A stretch of 53,237 nt of DNA from an uncultured Sandaracinus sp. (GTDB lineage Bacteria; Myxococcota_A; Polyangia; Polyangiales; Sandaracinaceae): NCBI GenBank assembly GCA_903828805.1, contig CAIKNO010000134.1, positions 1 to 53,237 of the forward strand, written 5' to 3'. The notes beneath the pieces were generated by a model that saw only the letters and a list, made by a program, of their open reading frames with translations, ran no database searches and had not been told where the DNA came from. Of this stretch, positions 39,701-47,324 are shown piece by piece; position 1 is the stretch's first letter, and each line of letters starts with the position of its first letter. A program made the position numbers and the translations under genes.

Positions 39701-41794
39701 GTCTCGGCGGAGCACCTCTCGGACGCCGAGGGCGCGTGGGCCCGCCTCGCAGGACGGGTGGCGGCGGGCGATGCCGACGCCGAGGCGCTCTTGCGCGAGG
39801 TATGCCGGAGGAGCGGACGAGGCCCACAGCTCGCCGACCTCTACGCGTCCATCGCCGAGGCAGCCTCCGATCCCGACGAGAAGAGTCGTCGCTGGATCGA
39901 CGCCGCGAGGGCCCACGAGGACAGCTCCGGGCAGACGGCGGCCGCGCTCGAGGCGCTGCTCAAGGCCTTCTCGCTCGACCTCGACGACCCCGCGCTGCTC
40001 GACGAGGTCGACCGCCTCGCCACCGGCGCGACGGCATGGTCTCGACTCGCGCAAGTCTACGACACGCTGTTCCGCCGCGAGGCCGATCGCGTTCGCAAGG
40101 TCCGCCTGTTGCTGCGTCACGCCACGATCCTCGAGGGCCCCGCGGCAGCCCCGTCGGCGGCGCTCGACCGAGCCCTTCGGGCCTACGCCCTGATGCCCGA
40201 GAGCGACGAGGTGCTCGCGATCGCGGAAGGCCTCGCGTTCCGCGCCGGGCGCGCCTCGGAGCTCCTCGAGGTCTACGATCGGCGCCGCACGGCGGCCGTG
40301 GACGACGCCGGGCGCGTCGACGCGCTGCTTCGCGCCGCCACGCTGTGCGAAGGGACGCTTCGGGACCGCGGACAGGCCCTCGTGCGCTTTGCACAGGCCA
40401 TCGCCCTCTCGGTGCGGAGCGCGGAGCTCACACCCGCCATCGAGCAGTGCGCCCTGGATCTCGATCGTGCCCGCCCGCCGCGCGGCGCCCCCGGCGTCAT
40501 CCAGGGTCTGGTGGACACCTATCTCGCGCTTGCCGCGAGCATGCAGGACGACGCGGCGGGTGCGGCTGCGCTCGCAGTTCGCGCCGCAGGCTTGCTCGAC
40601 CGCGTGCTCCGCGATCCAGCACGCGCGTGGTCCGTGCTCGCCGCGGCCGTTTCGGAGGCACCGGCGTACGCACCGGGACTCGATGCACTCGAGTCCCTGG
40701 CCACGTCGCCTGCGCAAGGCGCCGCCCTCGATCGCCTGCTGGCAAGGTGGATCGACGAGGCGCTCGACGCGCGCACCGCAGCCACGCTGATGCGCCGCCG
40801 GGGCCTCTGGCTCGACCGCTTGGGTCGGGTCTCCGAGGCCGCGGACGTGTACGCGAGGCTCCGGACGCTGACCCCCGCGGCAGCGGACGTGCGCGCGGCC
40901 CTCCGCGAGGCACTCCGGCGCGCCGCGCGACATCAGGAACTGCTCCTCGCCCTCGAGCTCGAGCTCGCCAAGTACCCGGTCGATGCGGGCCACGAACAGG
41001 CGCTTCGCAAGGAGATCGCCCGGACGTGGGAGCGGGGTCTGAAGAATCGCTGGGAAGCGCTCGAGGCGTGGGAGAAGGTGCTCGCCCGAGAGCCCGCCGA
41101 TGTCGAAGCCCGCGCCGCGGTCGACCGGCTTCGGAAGGGTTCGACCTCGACCGACGAGGACACCGGAACGGTCGAACTCGACACGGGCGACGTGAAGCTC
41201 GACGAGTCCCTGCGCGCCACGTCCGACCCCACGAGTCCGCAGGTCGCGGCCCCGTCCGCCTCCGCGGGAGAATCCTCGGGTTCGGGTCGTGGACGGCACG
41301 ACGCGGTCTCGGACGATGCCGAGGCCCTTCTGCTGCGCCAACGACGCGTCCCGAGCGCGCTCTCGAACGACTCGGCCACGGGCGAGCTCGACGTCCAGGA
41401 TCTCGCCCTCGACACCGATGATGCCGACCCCTTCGACGACGAAGGCCTCCGGTCGGGCGACTTCGTGGAGGTCGAGTCCCAGCAGCGCGGCCTCGACACC
41501 GGGGTGATCGAGGTTCGACCGCTCGCCCACGCCGACGAACTCGACGCCGACGAACTCGACGCCGACGAACTCGACGCCGACGAACTCGAAGCCGACGAAC
41601 TCGAAGCCGACGAACCCGCAGCGGTCGGCCTCCAGCAGCACGCGCGCAGGCCCGCGCCGGCCCCGCTCGACGCGGACGAGCTCGACGGGAGCGAACTGCT
41701 CGAGGCCGACGACGCGGACGAGCAGGAACTCGACCCCGAGGCCCTGGAAGACGAGAACGACCCCGCACCGTCCAGCGCACGACCCTCTCCGTGA
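36743..41794 (+). CDS. 1683-residue TPR-type helical repeat protein with acidic repeat tail
   Basis: The ATG at 36743 is used; a GTG frame reaches 36665 but overlaps a TAGCGT promoter-like element (36708-36713). From residue 1 to about 1480 the protein is a near-continuous array of TPR-like helical hairpins (AARLYEAALERHSLHPEAGERL, ALVHYRRAFELDPTRVPAI, SEFFARAFQLTPGDDRVLDAM, each quoted in part). No signal peptide or membrane helix is seen, so it is a cytoplasmic scaffold. The last 200 residues are Asp/Glu/Leu-rich, with TGVIEV and TGELDV motifs and six DADEL pentapeptides. Comparable huge TPR proteins occur in myxobacteria with motility or secretion roles, but nothing here fixes its job. The next gene follows after 81 bp. 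Confidence 0.93.
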   Translation: MDATAEELIARLRRNPDDPTAYAALKSHYHRAGDVASLANLLEGWAARSPDPGAAAQAFHEAAELAWGRLSDAARAARLYEAALERHSLHPEAGERLALLFEDLGDFPRLANLLERRAEALAYAQADPRDLAAIQERLGQLWQHSFERADKALVHYRRAFELDPTRVPAIYAAREIYRQAGNAKAAAALCDLESKAEPDPGRKVALLRELAHARGTELGDFEGAVAALKRALGIAPGDVEVLEDLARVHLARAAQQGDAPSAAAERERAADVFHQLAQQRRPADAVPLLESALDAMPIHEPALALLERIAEQVGHFELLPGRWVAYLASAPSTPASRTRRKRLAKAYLDAGQRDYAITCLEWLLEEGDAEAAEQLVEFYRRSGREKDMLRALEVSVRGLDPRARAPKLRELMEMQALRGDEAAAVQTARSLLDLEPADMDALGRVESHLRRRAEWLELRDFLLAAARAPGLTVEARRQRQREAAILSERRLADPAAAIGAWNGLVALDPTDREALDMLGRLLEDAQRWDELVPVLEREAANATTTEERADAFARLASVHREHRGDLPESIAALRSLQSLVPDDDQVLAALSDALLEAHAWGEGIPLLRRRIEDADGTARAELLRVLARTLEGPTADVEGAFASWARVLEDAPGDPEALERMEAIDVRAGHAERLLDTLAYRADLEVGATRSATLRRMGEIAEAQLGDAEQASEFFARAFQLTPGDDRVLDAMCTAHTRAGRHRELVMLLRERSLATDDVRLRTSMSRRIARVLSTHVRNDDAAAEAYGQVLEAGEDAEALTFLLTHAERADDLDAMDSLSGRLGAITSDPQTRCALNIERARRLADRMDRPLDAVALLRAIVEDVAPPSLEALELLAAICTQMGDRAGVADALERSLMATTSAPLRARQARALADVVEHELHDAGRAIRALQAWSEAEPHEDEPVRRLVALLEQGQHWQPLVGALDRLSVLVGEDERGAVLRRAARVSAEHLSDAEGAWARLAGRVAAGDADAEALLREVCRRSGRGPQLADLYASIAEAASDPDEKSRRWIDAARAHEDSSGQTAAALEALLKAFSLDLDDPALLDEVDRLATGATAWSRLAQVYDTLFRREADRVRKVRLLLRHATILEGPAAAPSAALDRALRAYALMPESDEVLAIAEGLAFRAGRASELLEVYDRRRTAAVDDAGRVDALLRAATLCEGTLRDRGQALVRFAQAIALSVRSAELTPAIEQCALDLDRARPPRGAPGVIQGLVDTYLALAASMQDDAAGAAALAVRAAGLLDRVLRDPARAWSVLAAAVSEAPAYAPGLDALESLATSPAQGAALDRLLARWIDEALDARTAATLMRRRGLWLDRLGRVSEAADVYARLRTLTPAAADVRAALREALRRAARHQELLLALELELAKYPVDAGHEQALRKEIARTWERGLKNRWEALEAWEKVLAREPADVEARAAVDRLRKGSTSTDEDTGTVELDTGDVKLDESLRATSDPTSPQVAAPSASAGESSGSGRGRHDAVSDDAEALLLRQRRVPSALSNDSATGELDVQDLALDTDDADPFDDEGLRSGDFVEVESQQRGLDTGVIEVRPLAHADELDADELDADELDADELEADELEADEPAAVGLQQHARRPAPAPLDADELDGSELLEADDADEQELDPEALEDENDPAPSSARPSP
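41531..41620 (+). repeat. Six copies of a 15-bp tandem repeat in the TPR gene tail
   Basis: The unit GCCGACGAACTCGAC starts at 41531, 41546, 41561, 41576, 41591 and 41606, drifting to GAA and then GCA at the ends. It is in frame and encodes repeated A-D-E-L-D/E. Slippage-prone. Confidence 0.92.
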
Positions 41795-41875
41795 ACCCTC
41801 TGCGGCCCCCTTCTTCGACGACGCGCACGGTTCGTCGATCCCTGCCCCCTTCCGCTGCATTCCACACGAGGCCCG

Positions 41876-42637
41876 ATGGACCCCCGACCCCTCCGATCGT
41901 CCAGCCCCCCCCTCGCCATCGAGCTCGAGATCGAGATGCCAGCATCGGCAGAACGGGAGGTCGTGTTCGGAGGACGCGCCGTCGCCGAGTGGCTCGGTGA
42001 GGATGCCCTCCGCTTCCTGGACGCGCTCCGCCGCGCCGGGCTCATGCGAGCGCTGGTGGGCGACGAACTGCTGCGCATCGTTGCCGCAGCGAAGAGCCGA
42101 GGGCTCGACGCCCGGGCCGACGTGGTGGAACTGTACTACGAGGGGTCGGCTTCATCGGACGTGGGCGCGGCCCGTGGCCTCGAGGACCGCGTCCTGCTCG
42201 TGCTTCATCGCGTGCCCGCCACCGCTCCAGGGCTCGTCGCGCGACTCGCCGCGCTGCTTCCGGAACTCGGCGGCATCGTGCTCGAGCGGATCGGTGGCGC
42301 CGACGACGGGCCGCTCGTGCTCCGGAGCGGAGAGCACCTCGCGGCCGTCTTGAACGACTACGAGGAGCTGCTCCATACGGACGAGATCGACCTCCGCGAG
42401 ATCGAAGCGCGGCGCGCACGGAACGAAGGGCCGATGGTGACGGTGCGGGGCCTGGTGCGCGCCACCAACGTGCTCCTCGACCGGCACGGCGTGTCCGCCC
42501 GGCTGGTCGAGCTCAAGCTCGACGAGCACCGGGAGGCCTACGTCTCGGTGACCATCGATGCCGCGATCGACCTCGTGCGCGGTGGATGGCTCGGGGACGA
42601 CGAGTTGGAGGACGCCATGGAGCTCGCGGGGTGGTGA
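41876..42637 (+). CDS. Hypothetical protein, 253 residues
   Basis: ATG with GAGG four bases upstream. Soluble, acidic. Residues 30-75 are helical (AVAEWLGEDALRFLDALRRAG, quoted in part); later alternating strands and helices (DRVLLVLHRVPA, LVARLAALLPELGGIVLERI, ARLVELKLDEHREAYVSVT). I recognise no family. It follows the giant TPR gene on the same strand and is probably co-transcribed, so it may be a partner of that scaffold. Stop is 33 bp from the convergent nitroreductase. Confidence 0.75.
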   Translation: MDPRPLRSSSPPLAIELEIEMPASAEREVVFGGRAVAEWLGEDALRFLDALRRAGLMRALVGDELLRIVAAAKSRGLDARADVVELYYEGSASSDVGAARGLEDRVLLVLHRVPATAPGLVARLAALLPELGGIVLERIGGADDGPLVLRSGEHLAAVLNDYEELLHTDEIDLREIEARRARNEGPMVTVRGLVRATNVLLDRHGVSARLVELKLDEHREAYVSVTIDAAIDLVRGGWLGDDELEDAMELAGW

Positions 42638-42670
42638 CGACGCGCGCGCGCGCCCGCAGAAACGGCGCGT

Positions 42671-43330
42671 TCACCGGATGAAGGTGACGTTGTCCTCGAC
42701 CGGCTGCCGCGCGGTGCGGGCGCGGTTCGCGGCGGCGGCGGGGTCCTCGTAGCCCAGGGCGACCCCGAACAAGATCGACACCTCGTCGCCCATCCCCGCC
42801 ACTTGCCGAGCGACGTCCGGGAAGGTCGCGAGTGCGGCCTGGGCGCAGGTCCCGAGCCCTTCCGCATGGGCGGCGAGCATCAGCGCCTCGAGCCAGCAGC
42901 CGACGTCGAGCGCCCCGTACAGCCCGAAGCTCCGGTCGATCCCCACGAGCGCGACGTGCGGCGCATCGAACGCCGCGAAGTTGCGCATCCACGCCGCTCG
43001 ACGGGCTGCTCCGTCGTCGCGTGCCACGCCCATCGCTTCGTAGAGGACCTTGCCGCAGGCCTTTCGGTGCGAGGCGTAGGGCTCCGGGTAGTCCCCTGGA
43101 AACGCGACGTCCGGGCACGGAAGGCGCGCGGTGGCCGCCTCCTCCATCGCGCGCGTGAAGCGCACCCGCGCGTCGCCCGACAAGAGCCAGACGCGCCATG
43201 GCTGGATGTTGCACCACGACGGGGCCCGCTGCGCGAGCCGGAGCACACGGAGGAGCGTCTCGTCAGGGACCTCGGTCGGAAGAAACGCGCGGACGCTGTG
43301 CCGGGATTCGAGCACCTCGGAGAGCCTCAT
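42671..43330 (-). CDS. Nitroreductase family protein
   Basis: 219 residues, starting directly with the conserved FMN-binding N-terminus LESRHSVRAFLPTEVPDETL (in part). Other family features: APSWCNIQPWRVWLLSG, the central DVGCWLEALMLAAHAEGLGTC and the C-terminal LFGVALGYED. Members use FMN and NAD(P)H to reduce nitro-aromatics, quinones or other acceptors; the natural substrate is not evident. Cytoplasmic. It is divergent from the DHH gene (104 bp between starts). Confidence 0.93.
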   Translation of the reverse strand: MRLSEVLESRHSVRAFLPTEVPDETLLRVLRLAQRAPSWCNIQPWRVWLLSGDARVRFTRAMEEAATARLPCPDVAFPGDYPEPYASHRKACGKVLYEAMGVARDDGAARRAAWMRNFAAFDAPHVALVGIDRSFGLYGALDVGCWLEALMLAAHAEGLGTCAQAALATFPDVARQVAGMGDEVSILFGVALGYEDPAAAANRARTARQPVEDNVTFIR

Positions 43331-43434
43331 CGGACAGGTGTAGCGCCTCTCGCGATCGTAGAGGAGGGGCCACCGGCCCGGGCCACGGGCCCGTTCGGTT
43401 GCAGGGGCGGGGCGCCGGCCCCATCGTCCGAACC

Positions 43435-44319
43435 ATGTCCGTCCGATTCCCTCAGCTCTCGTTCGGCACGCCCCGAAAGCTCCCGCGTGCGAGCGAACTG
43501 CAGGGGCGGGTCGTCGTCCTCGACATCGCCTTCGCCGCCGAGGGCTCGGGCACGAGCTTCGACAAGGTCACGCGGAAGCTGATCGACGGCCTCGGCCCGC
43601 GCCTGGCGATGTGGGTGGACCACCACGACCACGTCCTGCACGCGCGCTACGCGGACGACCCGCGCTTCGTCCTCTCGACGAAGGCCGAACACGGCGCCTG
43701 CCCAGAGATGATCACCCCGGAGCTCGTCGAGCGCGCGGGCCCGGTGGACACGCTGTGTTGCCACGGCGACTTCGACGGCCTCTGCTCCGCGGCGAAGTGG
43801 ATCCTCGGCGGGGTCGAGCCCTATCCCGGAGCCGATGACGACGCGCGCGCCATCGACACCCGGATCGGCACGCCCGGCGAACGCGGCATGATCATCGATC
43901 GTGCGTTGCGCGCCCGGCCGAGGGACGATGGCCTGAAGGGGCTCGTCGTGCGCTTCCTCGCGACGGGCGCGACCGATTCGAACCTCTTCGTCCCGATCCG
44001 CGAGGCGGCGGAAGAGGTGCGGCGCATGGAGGATGAGGCGCGCCGGATCGCCCGCGGCTACGAGGTCGAAGGCGGGATCGCCGTCGTCGACGCCCGCGGC
44101 GCGAAGTCGTTCGACAAGACCTACCTGCTGCTCCTCGGGCAGGAGCGCGCGCGCATCTCGGTCGTGCATGACGACACCACGGTCACCGCGGCGGCCCCCT
44201 TCGACTCGGGCGTCGATCTGCTCTCCCTGCTCGGCCTCGACGGCGGCATGCCGACGCGGGTCAGCCTTCCGCGGGAGCGCCTCGACCACGTGCTCGACCG
44301 TCTCCGCGCCGTCCCCTGA
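43435..44319 (+). CDS. DHH-motif phosphoesterase-like protein with permuted motif order
   Basis: 294 residues from the ATG at 43435. Signature pieces of the DHH superfamily are present: VVVLDIAF (about 26-33), VDHHDH with DHH at 62-64, and CCHGDFDGLCSAAKW (109-122), equivalent to the usual HxDxDGxxSA motif. In typical DHH proteins (RecJ, NrnA, PPX) the D-x-D-G motif precedes DHH; here it follows. The C-terminal GGGH-type DHHA motif is not seen, but ISVVHDDTTVTAAAPFDSG might be a diverged equivalent. These enzymes hydrolyse phosphodiesters or pyrophosphate with Mn2+. The adenosine deaminase gene follows after 45 bp. Confidence 0.8.
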   Translation: MSVRFPQLSFGTPRKLPRASELQGRVVVLDIAFAAEGSGTSFDKVTRKLIDGLGPRLAMWVDHHDHVLHARYADDPRFVLSTKAEHGACPEMITPELVERAGPVDTLCCHGDFDGLCSAAKWILGGVEPYPGADDDARAIDTRIGTPGERGMIIDRALRARPRDDGLKGLVVRFLATGATDSNLFVPIREAAEEVRRMEDEARRIARGYEVEGGIAVVDARGAKSFDKTYLLLLGQERARISVVHDDTTVTAAAPFDSGVDLLSLLGLDGGMPTRVSLPRERLDHVLDRLRAVP

Positions 44320-44331
44320 GCCGCCCCGGAT

Positions 44332-44359
44332 TTGATCCCCCGGAAGCCTTTGCTATACC
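44332..44359 (+). promoter_or_regulatory. Promoter for adenosine deaminase, probably leaderless
   Basis: TTGATC at 44332-44337 and TATACC at 44354-44359 have a 16-bp spacer. The expected transcription start coincides with the ATG at 44365, and there is no Shine-Dalgarno. Confidence 0.55.
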
Positions 44360-44364
44360 GGGCC

Positions 44365-45441
44365 ATGGCACTTCCCCTCTCGTTCTTCGAGCGCCTCCCC
44401 AAGACCGATCTCCACGTCCATCTGGACGGTTCACTGCGCCTCGAGACGATCCTCGAACTGGCCGAGCAAGATGGCATCGCCCTGCCCGGCTCGACCCCGG
44501 CCGAGCTCGCGAAGGCGATGCACCTCGGGGAGAACACCGGCTCGCTCGTCGAGTACCTGAAGGCGTTCGACGTCACGCTGAAGGTCCTCCAGACGGAGCA
44601 GGCGCTCGTGCGGGTCGCACGGGAACTCGCCGAGGACGCCGCGCGCGAGAACGTTCGTTACATGGAGGTGCGCTACGCGCCGATGCTGCACACCCGCAAG
44701 GGGCTGCGTCTGACCACCGTCGTGGAGGCCGTCCTCGAGGGCCTCTGGCAGGCGAAGGACCGATTCGGCATCGAGTCGAACGTCATCATCTGTGGCATCC
44801 GGAACATCTCCGCCGAGAGCTCCCTCGAGATGGCCCAATTGGCCGTGGCGTACAAGGGCCGCGGCGTGGTGGCCTTCGACCTCGCGGGGGCCGAGTACGA
44901 CCATCCGGCCAAGCATCACAAGGCCTCGTTCCAGCTGGTCCGCGACAACAACATCAACGTCACGATCCACGCGGGCGAGGCCTACGGTCCAGAGTCGATC
45001 CACCAGGCGCTGCACGTCTGCGGCGCGCACCGCATCGGGCACGGCTGTCGGCTCCGTGAGGACGGTGACCTGCTCCACTACATCAACGATCACCGCATTG
45101 CGCTCGAGTGCTGCCCCAGCTCGAACGTGCAGACCGGCGCGGTGCGGGACCTCGCGACGCACCCGATCAAGCTCTATCACGACCTCGGACTGCGGGTGAC
45201 GGTGAACACCGACAACCGGCTCATCACCGACACGACCGTGTCGAAGGAGCTGTGGCTCTGCCACACGCAGGCCGGCATGACCGTGGCGGAGATCAAGCAC
45301 ATGATCATGAACGGCTTCAAGGCCGCGTTCCTGCCGTTCCACGTCAAGCAAGCGTACCTGCGTCGGATCGCCAAGGAACTCGCCGCCGTCCGGGAGGACG
45401 AAGACACCGTCGAGGGCACCGCGGTCGCGACGCCGGTCTGA
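44365..45441 (+). CDS. add: Adenosine deaminase
   Basis: 358 residues from the ATG at 44365; an upstream in-frame ATT region (44332) overlaps the promoter. Zinc and catalytic residues are visible: KTDLHVHLDGSLR (two metal His), VTIHAGEAYGPES (His and catalytic Glu), HRIGHGCRL and VNTDNRLIT (Asp). Binding motif SSNVQTG is present. It deaminates adenosine to inosine in purine salvage; members of this branch may instead use adenine-type or modified nucleosides. No signal peptide. Tandem with tcdA (45-bp gap). Confidence 0.94.
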   Translation: MALPLSFFERLPKTDLHVHLDGSLRLETILELAEQDGIALPGSTPAELAKAMHLGENTGSLVEYLKAFDVTLKVLQTEQALVRVARELAEDAARENVRYMEVRYAPMLHTRKGLRLTTVVEAVLEGLWQAKDRFGIESNVIICGIRNISAESSLEMAQLAVAYKGRGVVAFDLAGAEYDHPAKHHKASFQLVRDNNINVTIHAGEAYGPESIHQALHVCGAHRIGHGCRLREDGDLLHYINDHRIALECCPSSNVQTGAVRDLATHPIKLYHDLGLRVTVNTDNRLITDTTVSKELWLCHTQAGMTVAEIKHMIMNGFKAAFLPFHVKQAYLRRIAKELAAVREDEDTVEGTAVATPV

Positions 45442-45486
45442 GTTCGACCGCTCGTTCGGCCCCTGCACCGGCTTCACAGGACGTCC

Positions 45487-46371
45487 ATGCCCCTTCCGAT
45501 GCTGCACTCCAAGCCCGCCGTTCCGACCGCCCACGAAGGCGTCGAAGGCCGCCACGACGAGGGGCCCGAGTCCACGTACAAGACGCATCGCCGGTTCGAC
45601 CGGGCCGCGCGCTTGTTCACCGAACCGGGGCTCCACGCCCTCATGGGCGCACGCGTCCTCGTGTTCGGGATGGGCGGCGTCGGATCGTTCGCGGCCGAGG
45701 CGCTCGCGCGCAGCGCCGTCGGCGAACTCGTGCTCATCGATTTCGACGATGTGTGCGTCACGAACACCAACCGTCAGCTGCACGCGATGCGCGGGGCCAT
45801 CGGCAAGCCGAAGGCCGACATCATGGCCGAGCGGCTCGCCAAGGTGAGCCCGACGTCCCGGATCGAACCCGTGCGCAAGTTCTACGAGCCCGCGCTCGCC
45901 GACGAGCTGCTCGCAGGTCGCATCGACCACGTCGTGGACGCGATCGACAGCCTCACGGCGAAGGCCCACCTGCTCGCGACGTGCCTCGCCCGCGGGATCC
46001 CCATCGTGTCGTCGATGGGCGCAGCCGCTCGCCTCGATCCGACGCGGGTACGTACCGCCGACCTCGCCGACACCGAGGGCTGCCCGCTCGCTCGCGATGT
46101 GCGACGCCTGCTGCGAACGAACCATGGATTGACGGTCGAACGCGGACGCCCGATCGGCATCACCGCCGTGTTCAGCGACGAGACGCCGATCCCGCCCTCC
46201 CCCGTGTCCTACGACGAAGGGCAGGGGTTCGTGTGCGTGTGCCCGAACAAGGACAACGGGGTGTACACCTGCGACCGGCGAACCCGCATCGACGGCTCGG
46301 CCTCGTTCGTGACCGGGACGTTCGGCCTCGTCGCCGCGAGCGTGGTCGTGCGCACCATCACGGGCCGCTGA
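45487..46371 (+). CDS. tcdA: tRNA threonylcarbamoyladenosine dehydratase
   Basis: 294 residues. This E1-like, ATP-dependent enzyme cyclises t6A37 to ct6A in ANN-decoding tRNAs. Visible features: RRFDRAARLFTEPGLHAL, the nucleotide loop VFGMGGVGSFAAE, LIDFDDVCVTNTNRQLHA, VDAIDSLTAKAHL, SSMGAAARLDPTRV and the C-terminal GSASFVTGTFGLVAA. AGGA lies just before the ATG. The first 30 residues are an extra, Glu/His-rich leader compared with the usual N-terminus. Possibly co-transcribed with add. Confidence 0.94.
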   Translation: MPLPMLHSKPAVPTAHEGVEGRHDEGPESTYKTHRRFDRAARLFTEPGLHALMGARVLVFGMGGVGSFAAEALARSAVGELVLIDFDDVCVTNTNRQLHAMRGAIGKPKADIMAERLAKVSPTSRIEPVRKFYEPALADELLAGRIDHVVDAIDSLTAKAHLLATCLARGIPIVSSMGAAARLDPTRVRTADLADTEGCPLARDVRRLLRTNHGLTVERGRPIGITAVFSDETPIPPSPVSYDEGQGFVCVCPNKDNGVYTCDRRTRIDGSASFVTGTFGLVAASVVVRTITGR

Positions 46372-46399
46372 CGCGGGCCCGCCGCGCGTCGGCGAGAGA

Positions 46400-47161
46400 C
46401 TACGGCGGCCCCGGCTCGAACGAGAGCAAGAGTTCCTCGGCTTCGTCGATCATCGCCGTGCGCGGCGGCTCGGGAATGTCGAGCGTACGGAGTCGAGCCA
46501 CGTGCGCTCCGAGGGCGGCCACGTCATCACTCAGTTCGGCAAGTCGAGCGCGTCCGAGGAGGCAGCGCCCGGCCGCCGTCGGATCGCCGAGCGCCGCCCA
46601 CTGCTCGCCTGCGAGGGCATAGGCTTCGTCCGCGGCCGGACGCGTCGAGCCTGCCCGCGCGGCGAGGATGTCTCCCCGGAGCTCGAGCGCGAGGGCCTGG
46701 CTCTCGAGGTCGTCATCGCCCGTCGCCGCGGCGAGGGCACGGGCTGCGGCGTCCAGCGCGCGACGCCAGTCGCCCTCGCGCTGCGCCACCTCGACCAGCG
46801 CGAGCCAGGTGTCCGCGGCCACGGCCTCCCCGAGCTCACCGCGAAGCGCGACCGCGCGCTCGAGACACCGTCGCGCCGCTGCGTAGCTGCGAGAGGCGAT
46901 CTCGATCTCTGCCGCGTCCTCGAGAATCGCCGCGAGGGCGCTCCGGTCCTCGTCGGACGCCGGCGGCTCGAGGAGATCACACGCAGCCTGCGCGTGCGCC
47001 CGCGCTTCGACGTGCAGACCGAGCGCCCGGGCCGCGACGGCACACAGACCGTGCGCCTCGGCACGCAGCCCCGGGGACGCCGTGCTCGCTTCGAGCCTCG
47101 GCGAGAGCCGGGCCAGCACGTCGGCGGCCTGGTCGTCGTCGAGGGCGTCGTGCGCCGACAT
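46400..47161 (-). CDS. TPR-type helical repeat protein at the end of the export operon
   Basis: 253 residues from the ATG at 47161; an in-frame GTG at 47200 would add an acidic 13 residues and cannot be excluded. The sequence is almost all Ala/Leu/Arg-rich helical hairpins (AHGLCAVAARALGLHVEARAHA, AAARRCLERAVALRGELGEA, quoted in part), as in TPR proteins. No signal peptide is seen, so it would sit in the cytoplasm. It lies 163 bp downstream of the TolC-like gene on the same strand and may be an accessory of the exporter. Convergent with tcdA. Confidence 0.75.
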   Translation of the reverse strand: MSAHDALDDDQAADVLARLSPRLEASTASPGLRAEAHGLCAVAARALGLHVEARAHAQAACDLLEPPASDEDRSALAAILEDAAEIEIASRSYAAARRCLERAVALRGELGEAVAADTWLALVEVAQREGDWRRALDAAARALAAATGDDDLESQALALELRGDILAARAGSTRPAADEAYALAGEQWAALGDPTAAGRCLLGRARLAELSDDVAALGAHVARLRTLDIPEPPRTAMIDEAEELLLSFEPGPP

Positions 47162-47324
47162 CACCGCGTCTTCGAGTTCTCGATCCTCGAACGTCACCAC
47201 AGGGGCCTGAACGTCGCACGTCCGTCCGGGTCGCGCATCCTCGTGCGTGGTCGTGAGCTCCGTCGGGAAACGCGATCTCCAAGTCCACAGGCGGCGGTTG
47301 GCCGACCGATCAGGGGCGTCCTTT

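Noticed and set aside
36707-41860. A 1717-codon open frame antisense to the giant TPR gene
   Set aside because: It mirrors the sense gene exactly, its composition is that of a high-GC shadow frame, it shows no domain or signal, and the sense strand has clear TPR periodicity.
42640-42656. CGCGCGCGCGC run as a Z-DNA or regulatory element
   Set aside because: Short alternating runs of this type occur by chance in DNA this GC-rich and no gene start is next to it.
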